Positions 45,526 through 54,590 of a DNA stretch of 64,000 bases are shown here, piece after piece (the stretch's first letter is position 1; each line of letters starts with the position of its first letter). A program made the position numbers and the translations under genes. Source of the stretch: Pseudoalteromonas luteoviolacea. Lineage in GTDB: Bacteria; Pseudomonadota; Gammaproteobacteria; Enterobacterales; Alteromonadaceae. The stretch covers positions 716,001-780,000 of the forward strand of contig NZ_CP015411.1 in NCBI RefSeq assembly GCF_001750165.1, read 5' to 3'. The notes beneath the pieces are model-generated. The model saw only the letters and a program-made list of their open reading frames with translations, was not told where the DNA came from and did no database searches.

Positions 45526-46425
45526 ATGAATATAAATTGGATGGATATAAAAAAATTGCACTATGTGGTAACCGTTGCTCAAGAGCTGAGTTTCAGCCGT
45601 GCGGCCTTGAAGTTACACATGTCGCAGCCCCCATTAAGCCAACAGATCAGGCAGATTGAAAATCATCTGGGGATGGCGCTTTTTGAACGCTCGACGCGAT
45701 CAGTGAGCCTAACACCGTTTGGCATTCTGTTCGTTGCCAAAGCGCAGCGGGTGCTTGCGGCTCATACAGAGTTGGGGGAATGTGTTCAAAGCTTTCAAAC
45801 TGGCATACAACGGCCTATCAAGTTGGGCTGCATAGGCCTTGCGTTTGAAGCATTAGTGGCGAATAAAATGGCTGTCTTGTCTGATCTCTCATCTAAATTA
45901 AATGTGATACTAGAAGAGGGAACGAGTGCCGAGTTAGTGGCCCGCTGTCAGTCTGGGCAGTTACATGGTGCGGTTATTCGTTTGTTTGACTCTGAACTAT
46001 CAAAGAGTGATATTCATTATCTCTCCAGCGAACACTATGTTTTTGCTTGTCCAAAGCAATGGCAAATAGAGGAGAAAAGTACATCGATAAAAACGTTCTG
46101 TGGCAAACCATTTATTCACTACCCTAAGGCATTGCAGCCAAAATTGCATGAAAAAATAGAAACGGTATTCACGCAGGCAAAAGCGCAAATGAACGTGATC
46201 CAAGAGGTTAAAACCAAGTCAACGACGTTGTCTTTGGTGGCTGCGGGTATGGGGTTTGCGATAGTACCACAATCGATGAGGAGCAAATACGCGTCTGAAG
46301 TGGATTTTATTGAAATAACCGAGCACTTACCAAGCGTAGATTACTACCTTTACTGCCAAGATTGGCAAGTGCATGAGCACATGAAAACACTATATAAATT
46401 GTTTAATTCGCAATGTGCTACTTGA
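45526..46425 (+). CDS. LysR-family transcriptional regulator (CatR/BenM-like)
   Basis: 299 residues; the ATG at 45541 ('MDIKKLHYVV') fits LysR starts equally well, and no SD decides. Winged HTH (about 6-65, 'ELSFSRAALKLHMSQPPLSQQIRQIENHLGM' region) of the type that includes CatR, BenM and AlsR, then an effector domain (about 95-295). Divergent from the esterase. Its last eight bases overlap the convergent yacG end. Confidence 0.88.
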   Translation: MNINWMDIKKLHYVVTVAQELSFSRAALKLHMSQPPLSQQIRQIENHLGMALFERSTRSVSLTPFGILFVAKAQRVLAAHTELGECVQSFQTGIQRPIKLGCIGLAFEALVANKMAVLSDLSSKLNVILEEGTSAELVARCQSGQLHGAVIRLFDSELSKSDIHYLSSEHYVFACPKQWQIEEKSTSIKTFCGKPFIHYPKALQPKLHEKIETVFTQAKAQMNVIQEVKTKSTTLSLVAAGMGFAIVPQSMRSKYASEVDFIEITEHLPSVDYYLYCQDWQVHEHMKTLYKLFNSQCAT

Positions 46426-46657
46426 AAAAGTCATCTTCGTTCTTGGCAAGCATAGCCTCTATATCTTCAATCAGTGCTTGCGGATCAGGTTGGGCTAAGT
46501 CAGCACTTTGCACGGGGCTTGAGATCTTATTGTTTTCTTCCGACCACTCACCCAAATCTATCAGTTGACAACGTTTGGAGCAAAATGGACGGTGTGGGCT
46601 TTGTGCCGACCAGATCACCTCTTTTTGGCATGTTGGGCATTGGACAGCTGTTGGCAT
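46418..46657 (-). CDS. yacG: DNA gyrase inhibitor YacG
   Basis: 79 residues. Zinc-binding protein with Cys7, Cys10, Cys26 and Cys30 ('VQCPTC', 'PFCSKRCQLIDLGEW'), the full family signature. In E. coli it binds GyrB and inhibits gyrase. In many gammaproteobacteria it ends the pil-coaE cluster, as here, though with pilB in between. The C-terminal half is acidic and probably disordered. Confidence 0.93.
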   Translation of the reverse strand: MPTAVQCPTCQKEVIWSAQSPHRPFCSKRCQLIDLGEWSEENNKISSPVQSADLAQPDPQALIEDIEAMLAKNEDDFFK

Positions 46658-46683
46658 AATGGATTCTCACTGTGTTATAGAGC

Positions 46684-46716
46684 GGTATAGTTTACTGCTT
46701 TGCGGCAAACTATACC
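46684..46716. terminator. Hairpin between pilB and yacG
   Basis: GGTATAGTTT (46684-46693) and AAACTATACC (46707-46716), with four more inner pairs around a TTT loop after one mismatch. No T tract on either strand, so transcription may partly pass; possible processing site or attenuator between pilB and yacG. Confidence 0.55.
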
Positions 46717-46733
46717 AGTGAGCTGAAGTCGAA

Positions 46734-48410
46734 TTAGTAATTTGTAACGCGGTTAATTTCGGCCAGTGAGGTGACTCCCGCGGCTGCTTTTTTGAGACCT
46801 GATTTGCGTAAGTTGTCAAAGCCAAGCTTATCAGCAAGTGCTGCGATCTCCAGAGAGTTTGCACCCTCCATTATTTTATGTGACATCTCAGGGGTGATCT
46901 TAACTACTTCGTATACACCGACACGGCCTTTATATCCGTCCGTGCAGTGATCACAGCCTTTAGGGGAGTACAACGTTAAGTCCTTAACTTGTTCTTCTGT
47001 GAAGCCTTGTTTGAGCAGCTCTTCTTTTGGCAACTCTTCCGGTTCTTTGCATTTTGGACACAACCTTCGCGCGAGGCGCTGAGCAATAATTAAACTCACC
47101 GAGCTTGCGACATTGTATGCAGGCACGCCCATATTTAGCAGTCGTGTCAGAGTTTCAGGTGCTGAATTTGTATGCAGAGTACTCATAACTAAGTGACCAG
47201 TTTGGGCTGCTTTGATAGAGATTTCGGCAGTTTCGAGGTCCCTGATCTCACCAACCATCACCACATCCGGATCTTGACGTAAAAATGCTTTAAGTGCATT
47301 TGCAAAGGTCATATCTGCCTTAGTATTGATTTGAACTTGGTTGATCCCTTCAAGATTTATTTCAACAGGATCTTCTGCGGTACTGATATTTCGCTCAGGT
47401 TTATTTAAAATATTAAGACCTGTATAGAGTGAAACCGTTTTACCAGATCCTGTTGGACCTGTAACTAAAATCATTCCCTGAGGTTGCTCAAGCGCATTTA
47501 AATACAAGTCTTTTTGTTCTGGTTCATAACCTAAGACATCGATGCCTAACTTAGCAGCTGATGAGTCGAGTATTCGCATTACGATTTTCTCACCCCACAT
47601 AGTCGGGAGTGTACTGACACGAAAATCGATACTTTTTCGCTCTGATATTTTGAGCTTGATACGCCCATCTTGGGGTTTACGTTTTTCAGCGATGTCTAGG
47701 TGAGACATGACTTTAATTCGCGCAGATAGTCGGCTCGCTAACGTATTAGGAGGGCTGGCCATCTCATGCAAAATGCCATCAATACGAAAACGGACACGGT
47801 ACTTCTTTTCATAGGGCTCAAAGTGTAAATCTGATGCCCCTTTTTTAATGGCGTCCATCAAGATTTTATTGATGTAGACAATGATAGGTGCATCGTCTTT
47901 TTCTTCATCTTGTTGCTGTGTTTGTGGTTCATCTTCTACATCGAGGCTGGCAAATTCCTTGAATTCATCTTCGCTGAGGGATAAACCTGAGCTTGAGTCA
48001 AATAGCTGATCTATTTTTTGTTCAAGCAACTTGTGATCGACAACTACGATTTCACATTGTAGACCGGTACTAAATTCGAAGTTTTCGAATGCCCCATAAT
48101 CGGTGGGATCGGATGTTGCGATAAATAGCTTGCGATCTTTTTTAACAAGGGGCAATAAGTAGTGCTGTCGGATCAGCTTTTCTTTGATCAAATCTTTGGG
48201 AACGTTTTCAACATCAAATCCATTCAGATCAAAGTAAGGTACTCGAAATAAATCAAGGCATTGCTCGGCAAGCTCTTGGCCAGACATGCCACTACACAGG
48301 CATATCAATTCAGCCGTGGTCGTTGCTTCGGTTTGCTTAGCCTTTATCTGATCCGGCGTAACCCGACCTAAGGTAATGAATTTTCTCAGTAACGGAGAGT
48401 GATGTTCCAT
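46734..48410 (-). CDS. pilB: Type IV pilus assembly ATPase
   Basis: 558 residues. MshEN-type N-terminal domain (about 10-150), GspE/PilB ATPase (about 180-550): Walker A 'GPTGSGKT' (about 317-324), Walker B 'VVMVGEIRD', His box 'TGHLVMSTLHTN' and the zinc tetracysteine 'CPKC...CDHC'. Powers pilus extension at the inner membrane. Cognate genes pilA, pilC and pilD are upstream on the same strand, but coaE lies between, unlike the usual pilA-pilB-pilC-pilD order. 119-base gap to coaE. Confidence 0.95.
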   Translation of the reverse strand: MEHHSPLLRKFITLGRVTPDQIKAKQTEATTTAELICLCSGMSGQELAEQCLDLFRVPYFDLNGFDVENVPKDLIKEKLIRQHYLLPLVKKDRKLFIATSDPTDYGAFENFEFSTGLQCEIVVVDHKLLEQKIDQLFDSSSGLSLSEDEFKEFASLDVEDEPQTQQQDEEKDDAPIIVYINKILMDAIKKGASDLHFEPYEKKYRVRFRIDGILHEMASPPNTLASRLSARIKVMSHLDIAEKRKPQDGRIKLKISERKSIDFRVSTLPTMWGEKIVMRILDSSAAKLGIDVLGYEPEQKDLYLNALEQPQGMILVTGPTGSGKTVSLYTGLNILNKPERNISTAEDPVEINLEGINQVQINTKADMTFANALKAFLRQDPDVVMVGEIRDLETAEISIKAAQTGHLVMSTLHTNSAPETLTRLLNMGVPAYNVASSVSLIIAQRLARRLCPKCKEPEELPKEELLKQGFTEEQVKDLTLYSPKGCDHCTDGYKGRVGVYEVVKITPEMSHKIMEGANSLEIAALADKLGFDNLRKSGLKKAAAGVTSLAEINRVTNY

Positions 48411-48529
48411 GATGTCCTTTAATACTTCAACAGCTTACATTAATGTAGCAAATAAATAGCAAATGTGCTTATTTGACGGAGCATATCTAATCATTCTTGA
48501 GATTAATATAAAATTCAAGAAATAAAGCG

Positions 48530-49135
48530 TCAAATGGCTTTGGCCGCGTTTAAAAAAACGTGATGTAATTTACTCAGATCTAATTGGACTTCAGCTAACG
48601 GTCTATTATTGTCAATAATATAGTCCGCTTTCAGGAACTTATCTTCCCGGCTCATTTGCGCAGCAATAATATTCTTTACTTGTTCTTGAGGTACTTTATC
48701 GCGCTCACTGGTGCGCCTGATTTGTACTTCTTTGGGCACATCAATTAGCAATGTTTTATTGCAATATCGCTGTAAATTATTTTCAAAGAGTAGTGGCGCG
48801 CACAATATGGAATATGGGCTAGTTGACTGGGATAATTGCGCTAAAAGTTGCTCCCGTATAAGTGGGTGAAGTAATTCATTGAGCCAGGTTTTTTGAGATT
48901 CATCGTTAAAAATAATACTACGCAACTTAGCACGATTGAGTGTACCTTCTGGAGTTAATAGCTCGTCACCAAAGTGCGCGATGATACTATTTAATCCCAC
49001 AGAACCTGGCATGACGACTTCCCGTGCAACAATATCTGCATCGACTACCTTAATGCCCATACTTTCAAAGTAATATGTTGCGGCGGTTTTCCCCGCACCA
49101 ATGCCTCCTGTAAGGCCTAAAATCCAGGATGACAT
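48530..49135 (-). CDS. coaE: Dephospho-CoA kinase
   Basis: 201 residues. P-loop 'GLTGGIGAGKT' (7-17), substrate motif 'VVDADIVARE' and lid 'RTSERDKVPQEQVKNIIAAQ'. Final step of CoA synthesis: phosphorylates dephospho-CoA at the ribose 3'-OH. Its start follows the pilD stop by only two bases, so it is translated from the pil transcript, the normal arrangement in these bacteria. Confidence 0.96.
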   Translation of the reverse strand: MSSWILGLTGGIGAGKTAATYYFESMGIKVVDADIVAREVVMPGSVGLNSIIAHFGDELLTPEGTLNRAKLRSIIFNDESQKTWLNELLHPLIREQLLAQLSQSTSPYSILCAPLLFENNLQRYCNKTLLIDVPKEVQIRRTSERDKVPQEQVKNIIAAQMSREDKFLKADYIIDNNRPLAEVQLDLSKLHHVFLNAAKAI

Positions 49136-49137
49136 GC

Positions 49138-50028
49138 TTATACCCCTAATAAATTAAAATACCATACTTCTAACGCATCACCATAGAACAAGCATAGCCA
49201 ACCAGCAATCGCCAAATAAGGGCCGAAGGGAATAGGCGTAGCCTTGTCTTTTCCTTGTACTGCAAGTTGAATGCTGCCAATTACCGCGCCAACTACACTA
49301 GAAAGTAAAATAATCGTGATCAGTGCTTGCCAGCCTAGTAACGCGCCAAAAATAGCCAAAAGCTTGAAATCACCATAACCCATGCCTTCTTTGCCTGTGA
49401 GTAATTTAAACAGCCAATAAACACTCCACAAACTCAGGTAGCCTGCGACAGCTCCCCAAATGGCGGATTCTACGGTTATGGTAAGCCCAAGTACCGCGCT
49501 GAGCAGTGCTAGCCAAAGCATAGGTTGTGTGAGTTGATCTGGGAGTAACATTTTGTCTATATCAATAAATATAAGCGCAATTAAACCCCAAGTCATCACA
49601 ATATACAGAAGCGCTGTCAACGTTGCGCCAAAATGCCACGCTACCCATAAAGATGCAGCGGCGGTAAGCATTTCTATACAAGGGTATTTTACTGAAATAG
49701 AGGCACTACAGTACGCGCAACGGCCTTTGAGCAGGAGCCAACTCAAAATGGGAATATTATGATGTGCTTTTATTTGCGTATTACAGCTCGGGCAAGTCGA
49801 GCGAGGTGTGACTAAGTTAAACGTACTTGGGCAAGGTGCTGTTTGATCTGAGCCTTGCTCGTGTTGTCCAAGTATGATTTTACACTCAGTTTTCCACTCG
49901 TTTTCCATCATTTTAGGTAAACGATAAATCACAACATTTAAAAAACTGCCGATACAGGCGCTCGTTAAGCCCACTGACAATAGAAAAAACCACGGTTGTT
50001 GCTGCATTAAATGCCAGACATCTTGCAT
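49138..50028 (-). CDS. pilD: Prepilin peptidase / N-methyltransferase
   Basis: 296 residues, polytopic. N-terminal methyltransferase part with zinc cysteines Cys79, Cys82, Cys104 and Cys107, then the aspartyl peptidase with 'FIDIDKMLLPDQL' and 'GMGYGDFKLLA' (the two catalytic Asp). Cleaves and N-methylates type IV prepilins such as the PilA encoded upstream. 35 bases after pilC. Confidence 0.96.
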   Translation of the reverse strand: MQDVWHLMQQQPWFFLLSVGLTSACIGSFLNVVIYRLPKMMENEWKTECKIILGQHEQGSDQTAPCPSTFNLVTPRSTCPSCNTQIKAHHNIPILSWLLLKGRCAYCSASISVKYPCIEMLTAAASLWVAWHFGATLTALLYIVMTWGLIALIFIDIDKMLLPDQLTQPMLWLALLSAVLGLTITVESAIWGAVAGYLSLWSVYWLFKLLTGKEGMGYGDFKLLAIFGALLGWQALITIILLSSVVGAVIGSIQLAVQGKDKATPIPFGPYLAIAGWLCLFYGDALEVWYFNLLGV

Positions 50029-50063
50029 TGCACTGCTCTTATTATTGTAAAAAATGAGTTAGG

Positions 50064-51299
50064 TTAAATAACGTTACCAAGTTGAAATATGGGTAAGTAC
50101 ATCGCCACGATTAACCCACCAACTAAAACGCCAAGTATGGCCATAATGAGTGGCTCAAGCAGCGTAGATAGGCCATCAACAGCATCATCAACTTCTTGTT
50201 CGTATATACTGGCTACTTTGGCTAACATACTGTCTAGTGCACCAGACTCTTCACCAATTGCTACCATTTGAACAACCATATCAGGAAAGATTTTTGAGTT
50301 ACGCATTGCCCAGTTCATTTGGTTACCTGAGCTTACTTCCCCTTTGATATCTAAGATGGCATTTTTATAAATGATATTACCAGAAGCGCCAGCTGCAGAA
50401 TCGAGTGCATCAACTAACGGGACGCCAGCAGCAAAAGTAGTGGATAGTGTACGGGCATACCTTGCTACAGCCGCTTTTTTTAAAATCTCACCAACGACTG
50501 GCAACCTTAAAATTAAGCGATCATTTGCGTGTTTAACATTGTCATTACGGATCAATAATTCTTTATAGACATAGCCACCACCACCGATAATCAGCAGCAT
50601 TATCCACCAATACTCTTGCATAAACTCTGATATTGATATCACGAGTCGTGTAAATGCAGGGAGTTCAGCACCAAAACCAGCAAAAATATCTTCAAATTGG
50701 GGTACTACAAAAATAAGAAGGATTGAGGTAACAATGAGCGCGACAGTGATCACCGCAATGGGGTAAAACATTGCTTTTTTAATCTTAGATTTAAGTGCTT
50801 CGGCTTTTTCTTTATACAAAGCGACTCGATCAAAAATTCTATCTAGTGCACCTGATTGCTCGCCAGACTCAATCAGATCGCAATATAAATCATCAAAGTA
50901 GCGAGGATGTGAGCGTAGGCTTCTTGCTAAGGGTTGACCGGCTTTTACTTCATCAGCGATGGAGCCAATGAGTTTACTCACGCTTTTATTTTTTGCACCA
51001 GAGGCAATCATATCAAGAGACTGCACCAGAGATACGCCAGCGGTTAGCATAGTCGCAATTTGTCTGGTAACAATAGAAATATCTTTAGGAGTTATTTTTT
51101 GTACGCTTTTAAAACCGAATAATGGTTTAGGTTTACGTTTTACTTTTGAGGGAGTAATGCCTTGTTTTCGAAGTTGCGCTTTGACCAGTGCAACACTGGT
51201 GCCCGTCATTTCGCCTTCGAGTTTTTTGCCTCGAGCGCTGACGCCAACCCAGACAAATGTATCTATTTTGGTTGTACTTTCTTTAGAGGAGAGTGCCAT
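50064..51299 (-). CDS. pilC: Type IV pilus inner-membrane platform protein
   Basis: 411 residues. Two repeated GspF/T2SF domains (about 70-195 and 270-400) each followed by membrane helices; signatures 'ITPKDISIVTRQIATMLTAGVSLVQSL' region and 'SGNQMNWAMRNSKIFPDMVVQMVAIGEESGAL' region. Forms the platform on which PilB acts. Separated from pilA by an intrinsic terminator. Confidence 0.95.
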   Translation of the reverse strand: MALSSKESTTKIDTFVWVGVSARGKKLEGEMTGTSVALVKAQLRKQGITPSKVKRKPKPLFGFKSVQKITPKDISIVTRQIATMLTAGVSLVQSLDMIASGAKNKSVSKLIGSIADEVKAGQPLARSLRSHPRYFDDLYCDLIESGEQSGALDRIFDRVALYKEKAEALKSKIKKAMFYPIAVITVALIVTSILLIFVVPQFEDIFAGFGAELPAFTRLVISISEFMQEYWWIMLLIIGGGGYVYKELLIRNDNVKHANDRLILRLPVVGEILKKAAVARYARTLSTTFAAGVPLVDALDSAAGASGNIIYKNAILDIKGEVSSGNQMNWAMRNSKIFPDMVVQMVAIGEESGALDSMLAKVASIYEQEVDDAVDGLSTLLEPLIMAILGVLVGGLIVAMYLPIFQLGNVI

Positions 51300-51314
51300 A
51301 GAGTATATTCACGT

Positions 51315-51344
51315 AAAAAGGAACAGAGCAATACTCTGTTCCTT
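51315..51344 (-). terminator. Intrinsic terminator between pilA and pilC
   Basis: AAGGAACAGAG (51318-51328), loop CAATA, CTCTGTTCCTT (51334-51344): perfect 11-bp stem; on the minus strand it ends in a run of five further U. Read-through would give high pilA and low pilC levels. Confidence 0.88.
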
Positions 51345-51357
51345 CTTTATCAGTCTA

Positions 51358-51828
51358 TTAAGGTGTAGCAGCTGTCGCTGTACATGTACCTGGTAACCAA
51401 TTCCCTTTTGCAGTACCTGAAATGGTTGCTGTACATGTCCATTTAGTTACTGAGAACGCTTTGTCTGAGGCGAAATCAGAAGCCTCTGCGGATGCGTTGT
51501 CAGCTGCTGATGGTGTAAGAACCATTGAGATACCAGTGATATCGCCAGTACTAGTAATTGTAATTGCACCCGCGGCGCTTACTGTTAAACCACTTACATA
51601 CTGGCTTGCCGCAAAACCGTCGTCGCAAGTAGCAGGTGACGTACCCAATTGGGCTCTTTCTTCGATACATGCTTTAGGCATGCTCGAAGCTGCAAGTAAT
51701 TCAGAGGCTTTTGCTCGATTTACGTAATCTGTGTAAGCTGGAAGGGCTACTGCTGCCAAAATACCGATGATTGCAATCACAATCATTAATTCGATAAGGG
51801 TAAAACCACCCTGTCGTTGTTGCGTCAT
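51358..51828 (-). CDS. pilA: Type IV major pilin
   Basis: 156 residues. Type IVa prepilin: short leader MTQQRQGG cleaved after Gly8, then mature 'FTLIELMIVIAIIGILAA' with Glu5, the N-terminal hydrophobic spine. Cysteines near the C-terminus ('WTCTATIS', 'GTCTAT') form the D-region disulphide. Ala/Ser/Thr-rich body. SD AGGAG. No sigma-54 -24/-12 element found upstream. Confidence 0.95.
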   Translation of the reverse strand: MTQQRQGGFTLIELMIVIAIIGILAAVALPAYTDYVNRAKASELLAASSMPKACIEERAQLGTSPATCDDGFAASQYVSGLTVSAAGAITITSTGDITGISMVLTPSAADNASAEASDFASDKAFSVTKWTCTATISGTAKGNWLPGTCTATAATP

Positions 51829-51965
51829 GATGTGTCTCCTAAGGGATGTTAGACCCGGTGGCCGTATACACTTACACCAGGATTTTTTAAATTATTTCTT
51901 ATGGCAATGATCACCGATTATTCATCTAAATCGGCTATACATTTTTAATATGCGCCTTTCTAACT

Positions 51966-52005
51966 AAAAAAGAATTAATCTAAATCATTAATTTAATTCT
52001 TTTTT
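51966..52005. repeat. AT-only palindrome between nadC and pilA
   Basis: AAAAAAGAATTAA (51966-51978) and TTAATTCTTTTTT (51993-52005): perfect 13-bp arms, 14-base centre. Bases on both sides are also AT-rich. Could be a terminator for nadC (same strand) or a pilA regulatory site. Confidence 0.6.
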
Positions 52006-52082
52006 ATTAAAAATGCTTTGTAAATAAATGTCAATATAAAAAGTGCACATTTAGTTACATTTAGATTACAAGCGCGACTATA

Positions 52083-52922
52083 TTATTCAAATCGCATCGA
52101 CAAATCGATGCTTTGTACGTGCTTAGTTAAAGCGCCGCTTGATATATAATCAACACCAGCTTGTGCATATTGTGCCAAAATATCTAATGTCATATTACCC
52201 GAGACTTCTAACTTTGCTCTACCTGAGGTTAGTCTAACGGCGTTTTGAATGTCTTCAACGGTAAAATTATCTAGCATAATGATATCGCTGCCAGCATTTA
52301 ACGCTTGTTCTAGCTCATCAAGGCTCTCAACTTCTACTTCAACAGGCTTATCGGGATGAGTGTTTTTCGCTTGTGCAACGGCATTGGCAATACCACCGCA
52401 AGCGGCAATGTGGTTCTCTTTAATGAGAAAAGCATCAAATAAGCCAATACGATGGTTTTTACCACCACCACAAGTGACGGCGTACTTTTGCAATGCTCTC
52501 AAACCAGGGATTGTTTTTCTCGTATCGAGCAATTGTGTTTGGCTGCCATCCAACACTTGTACATAGTGCGCTGTTGTTGTGGCTGTGCCTGAGAGAGTTT
52601 GGACGAAGTTAAGGGCCGTGCGCTCAGCAGTTAAAATTGCTCTTGCAGAGCCTTTTGCAGTGAAAATACGTGAATTTGCGCTCAGTTTGTCACCATCATT
52701 GGCTAAAACCGTGACTTCAACACTGGGATCTACTTGCTTGAATACTTCTAAAATAAGGTCTTTACCACAAAATACACAGTCTTCTCTGGTAATCACATAA
52801 GCGTAGGCTTGCTGGTGTTCAGGGATCAATGCTGCGGTAATATCACCTTGTGCAGCGGATTGATGGTTAAGGTCTTCATCGAGAGCACTTTTAACAAGTT
52901 GCGAAATAAGTTCTGGTTGCAT
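52083..52922 (-). CDS. nadC: Nicotinate-nucleotide pyrophosphorylase (quinolinate PRTase)
   Basis: 279 residues. 'RTALNFVQTLSGTATTTAHYV', 'LLDTRKTIPGLRALQKYAVTCGGGKNHR' and 'EVEVESLDELEQAL', with C-terminal 'MLDNFTVEDIQNAV', are the full set of NadC signatures. Converts quinolinate and PRPP to nicotinate mononucleotide in NAD synthesis. Neighbour to pilA and divergent from ampD, as in many gammaproteobacteria. Confidence 0.97.
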   Translation of the reverse strand: MQPELISQLVKSALDEDLNHQSAAQGDITAALIPEHQQAYAYVITREDCVFCGKDLILEVFKQVDPSVEVTVLANDGDKLSANSRIFTAKGSARAILTAERTALNFVQTLSGTATTTAHYVQVLDGSQTQLLDTRKTIPGLRALQKYAVTCGGGKNHRIGLFDAFLIKENHIAACGGIANAVAQAKNTHPDKPVEVEVESLDELEQALNAGSDIIMLDNFTVEDIQNAVRLTSGRAKLEVSGNMTLDILAQYAQAGVDYISSGALTKHVQSIDLSMRFE

Positions 52923-53089
52923 AGGTAGATCATCATTGTTTTTACTATCTTAAATTCTACTGTGATTAACGCAATGAAACAATTTTCTTTAACAAAAGTA
53001 TGCGTTCTTTCTCAAAATAAATTTGCAATAGAGCTTCGGGTTAATTCTTGATATGGTAGGCGAGATACAATCTAAAGCTAATTTTTTAT

Positions 53090-53653
53090 ATGGAAAATCA
53101 ACAGCAATGGCTAAGTTATGCCAATCATCGTTATTCACCTCACTGTGATGAGCGACCTAATAGCGATGATGTCAATTTACTGGTCATTCATAATATTTCG
53201 TTGCCAGCGGGTCAATTTGGAACTTCTTACGTTGATGACCTTTTTATGGGGAAGATTGATTGTCACGCCCATGAAAGCTTTGCGTCTTTAGAGGGCGTTC
53301 GTGTGTCTGCTCATTGTTTTATTCGTCGAAATGGAGAGGTTTTGCAATATGTCCCATTCTCAAAACGGGCATGGCATGCTGGGGTTTCAAGCTTTGATGG
53401 TCGGCAAAGGTGTAATGATTTTAGTATTGGTATTGAACTTGAAGGAACGGATCACACCTCTTATACACAAGCCCAGTACAATGCCTTAGTGGCAGTGAGT
53501 AAATCCATTATTAAACGATTTCCAAAAATAACGCCTCAGCGTATTGTTGGTCATTGTGATATTGCGCCAACGCGTAAGACAGATCCTGGTGATGCTTTTG
53601 ATTGGCAACACTATTTAGGTTTATTACAACGTGAATTAAGAGTAATAGAGTAA
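53090..53653 (+). CDS. ampD: 1,6-anhydro-N-acetylmuramyl-L-alanine amidase
   Basis: 187 residues, amidase_2/PGRP fold. Zinc ligands His34, His155 and Asp165 ('VIHNIS', 'GHCDIAPTRKTDPG') and catalytic Glu117 ('GIELEG'). Cytoplasmic enzyme of peptidoglycan recycling; its loss induces AmpR-controlled beta-lactamase elsewhere. Four bases before ampE, forming the usual ampDE operon. Confidence 0.97.
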   Translation: MENQQQWLSYANHRYSPHCDERPNSDDVNLLVIHNISLPAGQFGTSYVDDLFMGKIDCHAHESFASLEGVRVSAHCFIRRNGEVLQYVPFSKRAWHAGVSSFDGRQRCNDFSIGIELEGTDHTSYTQAQYNALVAVSKSIIKRFPKITPQRIVGHCDIAPTRKTDPGDAFDWQHYLGLLQRELRVIE

Positions 53654-53657
53654 AAAC

Positions 53658-54542
53658 ATGATATTAATTTCGATATTAGTGGCATTGATAATTGAGCGCT
53701 TGGGTGCCAAATCATCTCGTTGGCAAATTGATTATTATTTGGCTCAATACCAAACTTGGAGCTACCAAAAAAGCGCAGGCAACTGGTTATTTAAGACTAG
53801 CATTGGCGCTATGTCATGGCTTATGTTACCGGCACTGTTGGTCGCGCTTGTTTATAACCTGTCTGATTTTGTACTGTGGCAGATAGCATTAAATGTTGTT
53901 GTTTTATTGGTGTGTTTTGGTTGTGCCAAGTATCGTCAATCGTATAAAGGTTATCTTAATGCTTTGGCCAGAGATGACAAAGAAGCAGCAACTTTGTACG
54001 CATTGCAAATGGGTCAAACTAAAACGGAAGATGAGCCAAATGGAGAAACTTTTGGTCAAACGTTGGCATGGATTAATTTTACACACTACTGTGCAGTAAT
54101 GTTTTGGTTCGTTGTGCTTGGTGCACCTGGTGCCATCATGTATGCGGCAACACGTGCTGTCGTAGAAGTGCTCAAAGATGATGTTAACGGTGAACCATCT
54201 CAAGCTGAACAAAAATGCATTGAACTAATGACGCCCCACCGTGGTCGCTTTGACGTGCTGTTTCACTGTCTTAATTGGCTTCCTGCGCGTTTGGCTGGTT
54301 TCGGTTATCTTATTATTGGTAACTTTTCGAAAGGAACTGGCAGTTGGTTGAAGTATTTATTGGACTTTAAAACTTGTAATCGCCAAGTAGTGACAGAAAC
54401 GGCATTGTCAGCTGAGCAAATTGAACAACAGTATTTTGGCTGCACTTATGAAGCAGCCTGTATGATGCGCTTGGTAAAACGTAATGTTTTATTTTATTTG
54501 TTTTTAGTGGCTGCGCTGACGCTATTCGCTGGTTTAAATTAA
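53658..54542 (+). CDS. ampE: AmpE-like inner-membrane regulatory protein
   Basis: 294 residues with four to five membrane helices and a loop containing 'EPNGETFGQTLAWINFTHYCAVMFWFVVLGAPGAI' region. Family role: integral membrane protein linked with AmpD in beta-lactamase signalling; molecular activity unsettled. Second gene of ampDE; an intrinsic terminator follows. Confidence 0.93.
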   Translation: MILISILVALIIERLGAKSSRWQIDYYLAQYQTWSYQKSAGNWLFKTSIGAMSWLMLPALLVALVYNLSDFVLWQIALNVVVLLVCFGCAKYRQSYKGYLNALARDDKEAATLYALQMGQTKTEDEPNGETFGQTLAWINFTHYCAVMFWFVVLGAPGAIMYAATRAVVEVLKDDVNGEPSQAEQKCIELMTPHRGRFDVLFHCLNWLPARLAGFGYLIIGNFSKGTGSWLKYLLDFKTCNRQVVTETALSAEQIEQQYFGCTYEAACMMRLVKRNVLFYLFLVAALTLFAGLN

Positions 54543-54551
54543 GGTCACTTT

Positions 54552-54590
54552 AGTGGCTGACTAAAAGTGCTTAGTGAGCCACTCCTTTTT
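54552..54590 (+). terminator. Intrinsic terminator of ampDE
   Basis: AGTGGCT (54552-54558) pairs with AGCCACT (54577-54583), inner CTAA/TTAG pairing, then CCTTTTT. Overlaps the stop region of the convergent PilZ gene. Confidence 0.7.

Noticed and set aside
50959..51396. 145-residue plus-strand frame over pilC
   Set aside because: Antisense to pilC with no family features.
51829..52082. Sigma-54 promoter for pilA
   Set aside because: I looked for GG-N10-GC (-24/-12) upstream of pilA and found no convincing match.
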